The notes beneath the pieces were generated by a model. That model worked only from the letters and a program-made list of their open reading frames with translations. It was not told where the DNA came from and made no database searches. The translations under genes and the position numbers were made by a program. From Celoporthe dispersa (Eukaryota > Ascomycota > Sordariomycetes > Diaporthales > Cryphonectriaceae), in contig WAID01000017.1 of assembly GCA_016584495.1 (NCBI GenBank), positions 62,001-126,000 on the forward strand: 64,000 nucleotides of DNA, written 5' to 3'. Positions 21,914-33,181 of this stretch are shown in pieces. Position 1 is the stretch's first letter; each line of letters starts with the position of its first letter.

Positions 21914-21985
21914 ATGCGGGCAAAGGATTCGCACCTTCAATTTTGGGTCATGAGCCCAATATGTTAACTATTACATCAACCCGCA
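21914..21985 (-). tRNA. trnM: tRNA-Met (CAU), copy 1
   Basis: Acceptor TGCGGGT/GCCCGCA, anticodon stem TGGG/CCCA with loop CTCATGA (CAU). T-loop is TGCGAAT. The two adjacent trnM genes presumably serve as initiator and elongator; I have not assigned which. Confidence 0.92.
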
Positions 21986-21988
21986 GTA

Positions 21989-22061
21989 TAAGGCTAAAGT
22001 GACTTGAACACTTATAAAAACTGTTATGAGCAGTACACTTTACCAATTAAGTTATAGCCTC
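21989..22061 (-). tRNA. trnM: tRNA-Met (CAU), copy 2
   Basis: Acceptor GAGGCTA/TAGCCTT, anticodon loop CTCATAA (CAU), T-arm AAGTG-TTCAAGT-CACTT. Separated from the other trnM by three bases. Confidence 0.92.
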
Positions 22062-22214
22062 TTATAGGGAAGGGTGAAATAATTGAACCGTAAACAATAC
22101 CTGATGATACTCAATACGTAATTTAAAAAATATTATCACATCCACTCAACATAATAAGCAATAAATTAAATTATAAGGTGTATACCAGTATTGCTCTACA
22201 GTACCTTGCCCCGT

Positions 22215-22286
22215 TAGACTAGGCGGGATTCGAACCCGCGATCCCAGCATTGAAAGAGCTGTGTCATACCACTTGACTACTAATCC
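22215..22286 (-). tRNA. trnE: tRNA-Glu (UUC)
   Basis: Acceptor GGATTAG/CTAGTCT, anticodon stem CAGCT/TGCTG region with loop CTTTCAA (UUC), T-arm GCGGG-TTCGAAT-CCCGC. Confidence 0.92.
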
Positions 22287-22729
22287 TGCTATTAAGACAA
22301 ACTACTACTTAAACCCTTTTTTTTTTGCGGTGCGGCCACTCCGTACAAAGTATTTATTTAGCGAAGCTTCACACCGCACTAATTTTATATGAGCTTGCGC
22401 CTCCAGGCGAAGCCTTCAGGCGAAGCCTTCATTTCTTATTTATTTTTACTTTCATTATCATATTATACAATTATCTTATTATCTTTAAAGTATTATTACG
22501 GCTCCAACTAATTTTAAATGTAACCTAAAATTATAATAAAAGTTTGTAGAACTAGCCACCTTTGAATTATATATTTATTAAATTTATACAACTGCAAGCA
22601 AAGTATGTGTTCTTAACACTAAATAAGATTACTTCGTATACCTAGATTGTACTATAAAAATAAGGGATTTTTAAACTTTAATGGCGGAGCTAAAATTACG
22701 GCTTCACCCTAACAAAAGTACCCCCACCC

Positions 22730-22800
22730 AGCCCAGTGGGGGTATCGCACCCCTTCAATTGATTACAAAACAATTGCATTACTGTTTATGCTAACCGGGC
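22730..22800 (-). tRNA. trnT: tRNA-Thr (UGU)
   Basis: Acceptor GCCCGGT/ACTGGGC, anticodon loop TTTGTAA (UGU) on an ATTG/CAAT stem, T-loop TGCGATA. It is the first tRNA after rnl. Confidence 0.88.
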
Positions 22801-23879
22801 TTCGATTATACGGTAACTAAATAACATTCCATTGTTATATTTTTAGCCCCAGATAATATAACCTATTTTTATGAGCTTCCCTAAAAAAATCTATATAGCC
22901 GCAAACCAACCAAAGCAAACTATAACAAAGAATAAATTTCACGAATAGATTGAATAAGTGATTTGATCATTACTATTCTAAATATACACCTATTCTTTTT
23001 ATTTTGTAGTTTTCAATAACGGCTGCGCCATCTTAAATCGTAATTAAGTAAACAAGATACAAAAACTGAATAATAAAATTATTTATTGAAATCCCTCTTA
23101 CTAAAGCACGTTCATGGCGAAGCCGCCATTAACAAGAATAGTTTCCCTTTATTCTTAGAAACTTCATTGTTTACTTATATTTCGAACACGGAACCTCCTA
23201 GCCTGCTTTTAAATTTATTAGTTACAAGATTAAGTAATCCCTATCCATTGAAGGTTTAGATATAGTATCCGCGGAGAATAACTTTATTAATTCTTCTTGA
23301 GCAATACTACATGTTTTATCTTTATAACTAGATAGTCTTAAATTATTCATACTATTACTTAATTTTAGGGGGGCTCGTACAACTAATATCAATTTATTTC
23401 TTTTTATGAATTCTACCTGGACCGTACATGAAAAATTAAACTCTAAGTTTTATGAGGACGGCTAGCTTTGCAGCCGCACTACATTCAAGATTTGTATGTT
23501 AAGCCTACTATTAATTATCGATAATCTTTTATCAATTATCAGTAATTAAATACTAATAAATATATCGAGCAGGTATGCTTCGCGCTTTACGCTTTGCAGC
23601 CGTATTGATAAAATTATTAATAATAAGACTTATTATTAATAATTTTTAAGAATAATATATATTGTTCATAAATATATAGCATAAGGCAATATACTATCAA
23701 GAAATAGATCACCCGCCAAAAAAAAAAAAATCTAAATCCTAGGGTGGAATGGTTAAACTAGCTGATTTAGATGTATTAAGTGTATTTACCTAAATTAAAA
23801 AGGTAAGCTTATGTGCTGATTATATATCCCTTTTAATATACAGGTAATAGAAATACGCTAACCAGACCTAATATATTAT
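22801..23879. other. rnl-trnT spacer
   Basis: No confident gene. A short minus-strand frame (about 23365-23235, starting MNNLRLSSYKDK) has no recognised relative. A plus-strand leucine-tRNA-like stretch near 23740-23800 is discussed under rejected items. GC-cluster halves at 23458 and 23580. Confidence 0.45.
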
Positions 23880-24100
23880 ATGATAGATATAATTTAGATT
23901 AGTAATTTAAAGAATTAGTACTCTATTCCTCAAAACCTCCAGGTTATTACAAATAAAGCCTATACTACAATCCTCCCTTTCGCTTTTGCGAATCCTACTC
24001 TGAATTTAAATAAGCAAAAACCAACTATATAAAGGGTTATGTATTCGTAATATTATCTTACGTCTATTTGAGAAATATCTTAAAGTAAGCCTCGTGCCTC
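23880..24100 (-). pseudogene. Diverged second copy of the rnl 3' terminus
   Basis: Matches 24695-24850, the real 3' end: shared coding-strand blocks GAGGCTTACtTTAAGATATTTCT, GGCTttATTTGTAA and TTTTGAGGAATAgAGTACTAATTC (lower case marks differences). The copy has an extra insertion near 23960-24030 containing CCCTTTCGCTTTTGCG. It lies downstream of the gene, like the doubled rns end at 52400. Confidence 0.8.
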
Positions 24101-24694
24101 CTCTCTCCACTTGTACCTTTTCCTTTCATTCTATATATAGCTGTTTTAGTTACCCATATTAGATATAAAGAGAATGAGCAATTTGAGATGATAGATGAGG
24201 GGCCCACTACTTTTAATAGGAATGTTAACCATGATGTTAACAAAGCAGCGCTTTCAAATATCTTTTTGGAAGTGCGACCCTATCTAGGATAAATTTCTTA
24301 CTCTTCTTTCTTATACACGACGACTTTGTCGTAAACATGCCGTCGTAGCTACCACCACGCTCCTTCTTATTTACAGAATATTGAAGGTGTTAAGGTAGTA
24401 GACTGATTGCAGGGATTTTGTCTAGTCCCTTACTAATAAATTTTTAGTTAAGAAACAATCAGTTTCTTATTTTATTATAGAAAGACAGATGTGCACACAC
24501 GCTCCCTAGAGGTATGCTTTACATCGTTCTTTTCGGCCGCGAAGCAGCCGTACTATACACCAGTCAAATTGTTTAATATTTTTTTATTTTTTAACCGGAG
24601 CTTGCGCCCGAGTTACAACTACTGATTAAACTAAACTTGAAGGTTGACACCATTATTCCGACGTAGCCTAAAATTTTGGTAAAAAATGAATTGA
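24101..24694. other. Sequence between the two rnl 3' ends
   Basis: About 590 bases with no recognisable ORF. Includes GC-cluster fragments (24525-24545, 24597-24612). If the 3'-end duplication was caused by a mobile element, its remains should be here; I see none that I can name. Confidence 0.45.
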
Positions 24695-25479
24695 TATAAC
24701 ATAAGTTAGTAATTTATTGAATTAGTACTATATTCCTCAAAATCTCCTGATTCTTACAAATAGAGCCTATAAATGTAAACTTTCGTTTTACTTCGTAATA
24801 GTATATTACGTATATTTCAGAAATATCTTAAGGTAAGCCTCGCGCTTATATGCTTTCAGCACTTATCTTGGACTAACTTAGCTTTCCTGCCGTGCCTATA
24901 CTATTGTAATATAGCAGGTATTGCTATACTCACTTACCTACCTGAGTGAAAGTAGTATCCCTGTATAAAATGTACTAACACTTATACATTAATTAATATC
25001 GGGCATATAAACAACAGGTAAACCATAGGTTAATAAAGTGTACCCTGGTATTACCCAGAATAACTTAATTCCCCACATTCCTTTCGTACTAGGTTACTCC
25101 TTATTCTATTCTAATTCCCTCTAGAAGATAGAAACCATACTGTCTCACGACGTATTTAACCCAGCTCATGTAACTTTTTAATCGACGAACAGTCGTACCC
25201 TACCGAGGTCCTGCATCCCAGAGGAGAAGTTAAGCCGACATCGAGGTGCCAAACCGCGCACTCATTATGTACACTCTTGCGCAAATTAGCCTGTTCAATT
25301 TGTTATCTTAATTTTCCATTTTTTACAAAATGGTTCAGACTATGTATTCACTTTTTTATTATATATATTACGCCTACAAGGCTTTTTTGAAAATCTATCT
25401 ATATTTTTGGCGCTGCGAAGCATGCCTCCACGCTTATTTTATAAGCAATGCTGCCCTAAAAAATTATTCCTTTATGGCG

Positions 25480-26520
25480 AAGCCTTCCTGCTTTTAATTT
25501 ACGGCTGCGCCCTCATCTAAACCAGATGTAGTTAAATAATCTTTATTTTTAATTATTTCTGCAACTCTACATCAATCCTCAAAATCTTGTAATTTAATAC
25601 CCAATTTATAGTTACGGCTACGCCTAAAACGGAATAATTTTCTTATCAATATAAGAAAATTTTGTAACAACAAAATCCGGCGCAGCCCAAATAAATTGAT
25701 ATTTATTATTATTCTTTATATAACCACAACCTAAATAAGATATTAAACTATTCATTAAAATTTCATCACGAGTATGTTGAGTTATTGAAAACACTAATTG
25801 AATTTGTACACCTAATTTTACATTAGGCCGCTTTAATACATTAATAAAAAAACACCCTTCTCCGCCGCCGCCGCTGTAAAACCTACTAATCAATAAGGAT
25901 CTATCGTTTTACTCTCATTAAACGCAGTATACTCAGGTATAAAATGAATTATATCAGAAAAAGCTTTTTTTTTAGGTGTAACCATCAGGGCGTAGCCATC
26001 CTAAATTTAATGAAGTTTTTAAAGATAAAATTTCTCTTAAACCATTTAGGGCTACGCCTAAATGATTTTTATTTTTAACTATGTCGAAAGCAAGTTTAAA
26101 TAGTAAGTAATCCTTATATTTTTGAGTCAATAAAGGATACCGATCAAAATGATTTATAACTAGTTCCCTCCCCCAAAGAGGGGGGAACTCCCCACGCTTC
26201 GCAGGGAAGTTATAATTCTTTTATAGATTCAATTTGTGGGGCAAGCTCTGAATAAAATTTTCACTTGGTTGATAAATTTTACCCACCTTTCGGCCTAGTT
26301 CTAGGCCGAAGGGCACAAAAAAATTTTACTATTTGTTCTAATATAACTCTATCTTTTTTTGTTTAAATGAAGGCTTCACCGAAAACGTAATTTAACCACT
26401 CAACCACTTTTACTTTGATTATTTTTAGCTAAGGTAATTAGAAAACAACCACACCTTTTGGGCACAGCATCAACAAATCCAGTAACAGTTCTAGGGTTTA
26501 AACGTTCTCCTAGTCATATC
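25480..26520 (-). pseudogene. Decayed LAGLIDADG endonuclease downstream of rps3
   Basis: Pieces in order: VTGFVDA followed by VPKRCGCFLI (a first motif in which a short insert replaces the acidic EG), then YPLLTQKYKDYLLFKLAF (about 26150) and NKNHLG with GLREILSLKTSLNLG, then DPYWLVGFT and GEGCFFINVLKRPNVKLG (second motif near 25870, interrupted by a GCG repeat), and LISYLGCGYI. Frames change at least three times and GC hairpins (GGCTACGCC, GGCGCAGCC) are inserted in the coding region. The same VPKR insert occurs in a remnant at 50930. Confidence 0.8.
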
Positions 26521-28070
26521 ATTTAAAGGTTCTTTTACCGTATTATGAATAGAAGCCATAGTAGAATAAGATTTACCGGCCATCCATCCTTTAACAGCAA
26601 AAGCACCTACTCTTCGTTTAGATGAAAAAATAGAATAACTAACATTAGGGTTAATGTGACCTCTATTTTTTCTAACAGATAGACCTTTGTATGATGAGTC
26701 TATATTTTTTAATCCCCCTTTTCACCGTAGTCTATATACAGAACGATCTGCTCTATAACGCGGTGTTAATCTACCTTTACCTCCATACGGATACCCGCCA
26801 TATTCTTATATTTAATAGAATTAAATACGATATCATTCAAATTGGCCTTAATTCGTGGTAAGAATTCATCATTAATTACACTAGTATATAATTTAGTTAA
26901 CAATTTATCTAAATTAAGTTTACTAGTTAATATATCTTTCAGATTAAGAGTTCTATATTTATTTTCAACTAAATTCAAATTTACATTTTTGACTATTCTA
27001 CCTTTTTCCTGAATTCTATTAACTCTAGGTAACTTAGCTTTATTTAACATAATATTCATTATTTTTAGAACTCTCGTATTTCTCTTCTTAATTTTTTTTT
27101 GTAGATATTTCAGTGAATAAATCAGTATTAAATACTATATTTTTCAAATTCACAATATTAAATTCAATTTGTTTATTATAAATTTTGCTTATAACATTAC
27201 TTAATCTATATAAAAATTTTTCTTCAAATTTGTACTTATTAAGATTTAGTTTCAATTTATATTTTCGAAGAAGACGAAATTCTCTTTTAAGTAAAATTTT
27301 TACCCATTTATTTGTTTCTTTCTTTGCTTTAATTTTACTTGTATTTAAAGCAGAGAAATAAGTATAATAATCTTGAAGTACTTTTCTATCTTTCATTATA
27401 AGAGAAATCATATTAAATTTAAAAAAAATATTTTCTATTCTTTTTAAATGCCCCTTGCAAAATTCACGTACATTCCCTCACCTTCATTCTAATTTTTTTT
27501 GACCTTTTATTTGGGAGGCGGCTACTAATTTTAATGAGCCGGATAGAAATAATTTTTTTTTCTAAAAATAAAAAATCCGCGTGTTTTAAGTAAACAAAGT
27601 AAATGTTTAGTTAAATTACTTAAAATACGGATTTTTTTTAATATAGCAATCTTTTCTCTATTAAAAGTATATAGAGTTATAATAGCCTTAGAATTAGTAT
27701 GTTTAATTTCCGGTCTAGAAAAAAAAATTTTATTAAAAGATAAACGTCTTTTCCTAGTAAGAATATGTTTATATTTAAGGAATTGATGATTAAAATATGT
27801 ATCAAAATATACTTTTATTATTTTAACTATATTGATATCGTATATAGGAAAATTTTTTATTAAATTACTATTATAATGATAAACACTATTTCTTCACTCT
27901 TTTGCTCAAGCTGGAAAATATTGTATATCTCCTACATCACTTATTATTTCATTAAAAGGTCTCAATTTCAAATTATTTTTCACGTTTTGCTTAAAAATAT
28001 TTGGAATATTCACATCTTTTATCTTGGATCCTTCGATTCCGGTTGAAAATTCAATTAAATTGGACTGCAT
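26491..28070 (-). CDS. rps3: Mitochondrial ribosomal protein S3 (three frame breaks)
   Basis: Small-subunit protein encoded in the rnl intron. ATG 28070 gives MQSNLIEFSTGIEGSK; the middle has LLKREFRLLRKYKLKLNLNK and KFLYRLSNVISKIYNKQ; then LPRVNRIQEKGRIVKNVN, the conserved KGRLTPRYRADRSVYR, GGLKNIDSSYKGLS, VSYSIFSSKRRVGAFAVKGW and a C terminus ending RRTFKP at 26491. About 526 residues. The frame is lost at 27553-27561 (nine T), 27092-27100 (nine T) and 26775-26777 (three T); single-base changes in each run restore a continuous family-like protein. Such a pattern suggests homopolymer error in the sequence. Confidence 0.9.
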
Positions 28071-28254
28071 AGAAGCTTTTTTTTATTAAATTAGGATTTT
28101 TTTTCATTTTTTATTCACGGCTACGCCGTAATATTTTTTATTAATTTTATTAAGAAATTTATCTTTATCACGACAAGGCTACTTGTTATGAGAAGCCATT
28201 CCATTATATTACATATCCTCCATCCTTCTTTCATCCTATATAGTAATGAAAGGG

Positions 28255-28345
28255 GGCTTGCATGCTTACATCGTACGAAATACTTAGTATTTCGTACGAT
28301 GTACACAATACGCAGTACGCAGTAGGCAGTACACAGCAACCGGAA
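28255..28345. repeat. Inverted repeat plus TACTGCG-type units
   Basis: TCGTACGAAATACT and AGTATTTCGTACGA form a near-perfect palindrome at 28271-28300. It is followed by GCAGTACGCAGTA units, the inverse of the 7-bp unit at 11849. It lies in the intron upstream of rps3. Confidence 0.85.
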
Positions 28346-28970
28346 TATGTGCTATCTCCTACTAACATATACATATGTAGTGTGCATGTCTGGCTAAATT
28401 AACCATATCAAGTAGTAGCGCGTATTCTTCTTACTAGCCTAAATAAACTACAGCGCAAAAAAAAATTTTTTTTAGGTTTTCAGGAATAAATTTTCTTATT
28501 TTTAATTATATATAATAAAAAGTGCAGGGTTTCTAGATAAGATTTATTGTTAATTTTACTCACCTATTAGTCGTTGAACGTTTTTATCTTAATTAGGATT
28601 AAATAAGATAAATTTCGCTTCAAATTTACATATATACATAAGATTGGCTTTTCTAAAATGTAAAAACATTTATTTAATAAAATATATAACCTGCCCTTAA
28701 AAGGGAAAATATATCCCAAAAGATCCTAGAAAAAATTTTTCCTTAGGAATAAGATACTTATCTATTAGTAACCAACCTTAATGATAAGTAATTTTTGAAA
28801 TTAACCCTATTTAATTATTAATAATTTTCTTACTTACAATATTGCTTACCTTACCAATATTACTACTAATTATATCTTTCTACTTACACCAACACCTTCA
28901 AGTAGTTCTATATATTTTTCTTACGAGGCACACCTTTATCTGTACAGCGGCTTTTAAATTTAAAACTGCA

Positions 28971-29170
28971 TACGGCGGCTAGCTTCGCAGCCGCCGTATT
29001 CGTAGCAGTGAAAAAAATATAAAAGGTCGTCGACAAATTTATAACAACGCGCCATAAATTATTTAACCGACCCATACCTTTCCCCTCCTAAATATTTGAT
29101 ATGGATGGTCTAGAGGTGAAAGCACTATCCCGACGGCTGCGAAGCTAGCCGCCGCCGCCGGCGGCGGCGG
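28971..29170. repeat. Two GC palindromes within the 5' part of rnl intron 4
   Basis: GGCGGCTAGCTTCGCAGCCG (28973) and CGGCTGCGAAGCTAGCCGCC (29132), in opposite orientations, the second extended by a GCC/GGC expansion to 29170. Confidence 0.9.
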
Positions 29171-30628
29171 GATAAGGAGAGAAGACTTAGTAATAAAATA
29201 ACTTAGATATAGAATGAAGGCTCGCATAAATAACTTTATATATTCACTATTATTCTAATTAAGTAAGAAAAATAAATTAAAGGACAAACATCCCTAGCGT
29301 AGCTTTTCCAATAACCCAAGACCTTTCCTTAATGTGTCTTGTGATCCTATGCCCGCTTACGCGACTGTAAGATTTGTTGTGAATCAAACAGTAAAGCAAG
29401 ATTAAGCCGTTAAACTTGGTAAATAGTCAACATTATTATTAAAAACACTGCTAAGTATTAATTAATAACTAGAAAAAGTACTATGCTACTTCAAGTGCCA
29501 GCCTTGCCCTACCTTTGTTCTAATACGGCGGCGTAACCGCCGCCCTAAACGCAAATAGCAGGCAAGCAGCAATATCATTATTAAAGTACTTTTTTTTACT
29601 AAAGCTAATTTCACTATAGCTAAAATCTTACCCTTTCAATAATATGTACGCCTTTCCGTGTCGTACTAGCAAACGATTACATACAACTTAGTTATATTAT
29701 ACATGCAAACAAATATTGTTTTTTTTTAGTTTTAAGGCTAAAGAAAAACATATCCAAATTAATAGCTGCGTATCCCTACGAAGTAAGCCTACGCCAGGTT
29801 ACGTGATTAAAAAAAGATAAAACACGATTTTTCGCAACCAACATCACAATCCTTAGACACTCCCATCTACTCTTTATGGGGTCTGTGCCCCGCATAAACT
29901 GTCTCCTAGCAAATGTTCTCTCTTTTTTATAAGAGCTTCTCTTAGCAATTCTAAGTATCTTTCCAGGGTTAGATTTATCTCTTTCGTTCTCTTAGTCATC
30001 TAAGTAATGGTCCCCTTTCTTTATCCCTTCAAATAAATCATAGAGTCTGATGTTTATAATATATAAATCATCGAGATAAACGTAATTTCACCTAAACCTT
30101 CTTTCTAAAAACCTGAAGAGATAATTTAAGATTCTTTTACATTTAACTGACGACAATAAAAGGTATTTCACTTATATGGTTAGACAATATATATAATATT
30201 CCATAATAATATAATAAGCAAATAAAGGTATTTCACTTATATACAATCGATTACCTTATCTTCTCAAATTTGCTGTTATTATACTCAATAATTAGTAACA
30301 GTAAAGCTGCATAGGGTCTTCTCGTCTAACTAGAGGTAAACTGTATCTGCACAGTTATTCCAATTTCACAGAGTCAATCATAGAGACAGCTGTTGTATCG
30401 TTACACCATTCATGCAAAGACCGCATTTAACGGCCAAGGTATTCCGCTACCTTAGGCAACGGGCAAGATATCACTATCCCTTGTAACCATCTTAAAAAGT
30501 AACAAGTGCCCGCTGGACCAAATCATCAATCTAAATAGATTGTTTAGCGTATGGTCTCTGAGGATTTTAGAAAAGTTTAAGCTCTCTGTTAATGAGTAAG
30601 TTAGTGGTTCCTTACTTATTGGTTAGAA

Positions 30629-31363
30629 TCATTTATATAGTCCAAGAAGGCTTCGCCCTCCAATGTTCTTTTTTCTTTGTTTTCCCTTACCTTCAGGATT
30701 ATAAGTATAAACCAATTTAATTAATTCTATAAGGTCTTCTTTGCTAGTTGCTTTACGATGATTCTCATCTAATTTATTAATAACATAGTTGAAAGTATCA
30801 AAAATTTCAGATTTATATTTACTTGAATATACTGCAACGTATTTAGCAAAGAAAGGTAACACATATTTTTTTAAATTTTTAGTACCTTTCAAAGAATAGA
30901 CTAAAACATTATCGGATCCGGATTTTTTAGTTATTGTTCCTTTATTCCCAAAAAGGATCTTGAACGAATGAAGTATTTCCATACCATTTGTATGTTGTAC
31001 AACATTAAACTCAGGTTGTAAGGCAACTTTATGTGTCAACTTAGTATTCTTCACTATAGATATTACTAAAGCTCCTTCTCCCTCCACAAAACCTCCTAAT
31101 CAATATTTGTAGTTCTCATACTGAACTAACTTTTCTAATCTTTCCTGCTGATTGAAATCTAAACTACTTGAATTATTGGCCGACACGGTTAGGTCGACTG
31201 ACCCTTTCGGTGAACTGGTATGTAAACTTTTACCGTGTAAGCTAGCTAAGGTACCGCCAAATTTACTACTAACTATTCCATTTAGGGCTTGCGCCCTAAT
31301 ACAATCCTGGACTAAATTTAATAAAGGTTGTATTTTTAATATTCTTATGTTTAATATTTTCAT
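30629..31363 (-). CDS. LAGLIDADG homing endonuclease in rnl intron 3
   Basis: Intact 244-codon ORF. The LAGLIDADG motif is WLGGFVEGEGALVISI (about 31100-31055), followed by NVVQHTNGMEILHSFKILFG and YVLPFFAKY. The family in this rRNA region usually has one clear motif and a second degenerate half. TGA at 31100 is Trp. It starts MKILNIRILK, close in base sequence to the cob start ATGAGAATATTAAA, and is preceded by a copy of the cob leader (31364-31500). The C terminus is basic (GKGKQRKKN). No break. Confidence 0.9.
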
Positions 31364-31540
31364 TTTCTATTCTATTCTAATTATATATATTATTAAAGCT
31401 AGAGATCGTTAAACCAGTGTACTAGCATAGAAAAAATTTGGTACGGCAATGGACTTCTATAATATAACTCTATTGTGTATATTCACACTTTAAAATTTTT
31501 ATTTTTAGTCCGTTAAAACGTTAAACCATAATGCTAGCAA
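31364..31540 (-). promoter_or_regulatory. Copy of the cob 5' leader before the rnl intron 3 ORF
   Basis: Coding strand holds CACAATAGAGTTATAT (31475), TATGCTAGTACACTGG and GTTTAACGATCTCTAGC (31410-31395), then an A/T stretch and GAAAATG. The order and the 32-base distance to the ATG match cob. A second partial element, GCTAGCATTATGGTTTAACG, is at 31515-31535. Confidence 0.7.
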
Positions 31541-33004
31541 ATGTTACTGAAAAAAAAAAATAAGGAAATAATTTGCAATAAACGAAGGTATGGCACTAAA
31601 ACTAGCTCCTTTAAGCACAAATAATACTGCGAATTAAAATTTGTTTCAGCATATAGCTAAATTTAATGAGGGCCCTAAGAAAGCCTGACCCTCAGTTATA
31701 AGGCCGCCATTAGCCGGGGTTTCCTTCTACACCAAACCTATGACAGTCTAGTTATTTCCGTTAACCAGCCGGCACCGGGCAGGTATCACACTCAGTACTT
31801 AGATTTATCATCTTTTTGCAGAGTGCTGTGTTTTAATTAAACAGTCGTACAACATCCTTTTATGCTTCTTCCTTTTTACTTGTATTAATCAAGACTAATG
31901 AGCCTACCTTTTCCCGAAGTTTTGGTATCAATTTGCCGAGTTCCTTTATGATTGTTATCTCTTACGCCTTCGTATTCTCTACTAGCTTCCTTGTGTGGTA
32001 GTCTCCAGGTACGGTATCTATCTGCTCTACTTCCAATCCTCTCATCTATTTAGTTTATTAAGAATAGTACAATCTTCTCATCTACTTAGTTTGTTGAAGA
32101 AGTCGGTTACCTTTACTCATATATAAGGTTACCGAGCGAAAGTAGGAATTACTTTTTTCCAGCACACTTTACACTTAATAATGAGAGACAAAGTGTTGTT
32201 TTTAGTAATTATCTCATCGTTATAACCTTCAGATTATAAACTTAGAGGCCGTTTGACTGGTAACCTTAAGCTTTAGGCGAGTTCTTAATATAGTTTCTTT
32301 TCCTCATCTCTTTAGTTTGTCGGAACTTACTCCCCAATAATATTAGATCTTTTCGTTACTCATGTCACCATTATCAATTGAGTTTATTCCTATTTTGATT
32401 TAAAAAATACAAAATCTAATATAACCCAACGTTCTGCTACCCCTGCATTAACCCTATATTAAATATAATATATAGTGTTAAATGAGGACAAAGTTTCGGT
32501 ATATTGTTTAGATCCGTTAAATTGTCGATGCCTTTAAAGATTTAACAAGCGCTCTGTTACGAGGTCTTCAAATTATGGCTGCTTCTAAGCCCATCTCCTT
32601 GTCGACTCAATAAAAAACCTTCTTGTTTTTCACTGAACAATAATTTTGGAACCTTAACTTTTGTTCTGGGCTGTTTCCCTTTTGACATACACAAATCTAC
32701 CTTTTTATTTAACATATGTAATGTATATAATTAAACTAAAAGGTACTTCTCCCTAAATAGTTTGTGATATATTTGATTAGTAGTAATCAATAATCAACAG
32801 GGACTATCCATTTAGACAACTGGTTCTGATCGGAACCAGGTTTCAGTTAATTATGACCTAATGAGGCCAGGACTAAAGTCCAAATAAACGAGCTTGCGCC
32901 ACCAAATAGCGATGTAAACTCTCCTTATCCTGAAACTAAAGTAATTTTAATTTTGGTTTTCTTGATTTTATAATTTTTATTTATTAAAGGGTTATTAGTT
33001 TAAG

Positions 33005-33165
33005 CGATATCGCACATAAAGAATATCATTAAAATAGCGTGAGCTGTAATGATACTATTATATAATTGGTTATCCACAATATATTGGACACCAGGTCCAT
33101 TTAATTCCATTCTAATAAAAACAGAAAACGCTATCTCTAATAACCCAGTTAAGTAAGCACAAATA
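33005..33165 (-). pseudogene. cox1 exon 1 fragment inside rnl intron 2
   Basis: About 160 bases match cox1 1385-1545: the peptide reads FSVFIRMELNGPGVQYIVDN then QLYNSIITAHAILMIFFM, versus FSVLIRMELSGPGVQYIADN in cox1. It begins a few bases after the GIY-YIG stop codon and ends near the rnl 3' splice site. Not a complete gene; a copied piece of coding sequence. Confidence 0.93.
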
Positions 33166-33181
33166 AATCCTACTAAAGATA

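Larger units (their letters stand above)
25296..29289 (-). mobile_element. rnl intron 4 at the conserved 2449-type site, carrying rps3
   Basis: Splits GCTAGGGAT and AACAGGCTAATTT, the standard Pezizomycotina position for the rps3-bearing intron. R-like GTTCAACGACTAATAGG is at about 28580. Besides rps3 it holds a decayed LAGLIDADG ORF downstream. Exon ends in T, intron in G. Confidence 0.92.
30457..31687 (-). mobile_element. rnl intron 3 (group I) in the CTAAGG helix region
   Basis: Splits ...GAGGGT and CCTAAGGTAGCGG. Core pieces: TATGCTGAAACAAA near the 5' end, then after the ORF AACAGAGAGC, CCTCAGAGACCATACGC (30545) and GATTTGGTCC (30520). Contains one intact LAGLIDADG ORF. Confidence 0.9.

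Noticed and set aside
23735..23850. Plus-strand tRNA-Leu-like stretch (GGTGGAATGGTTAAACTAGC, TTTAGAT)
   Set aside because: The D-arm and an anticodon-like loop resemble tRNA-Leu, but the anticodon stem does not pair, there is no TTCRA-type T-loop and no matching acceptor strand nearby. Both leucine tRNAs already exist on the minus strand.
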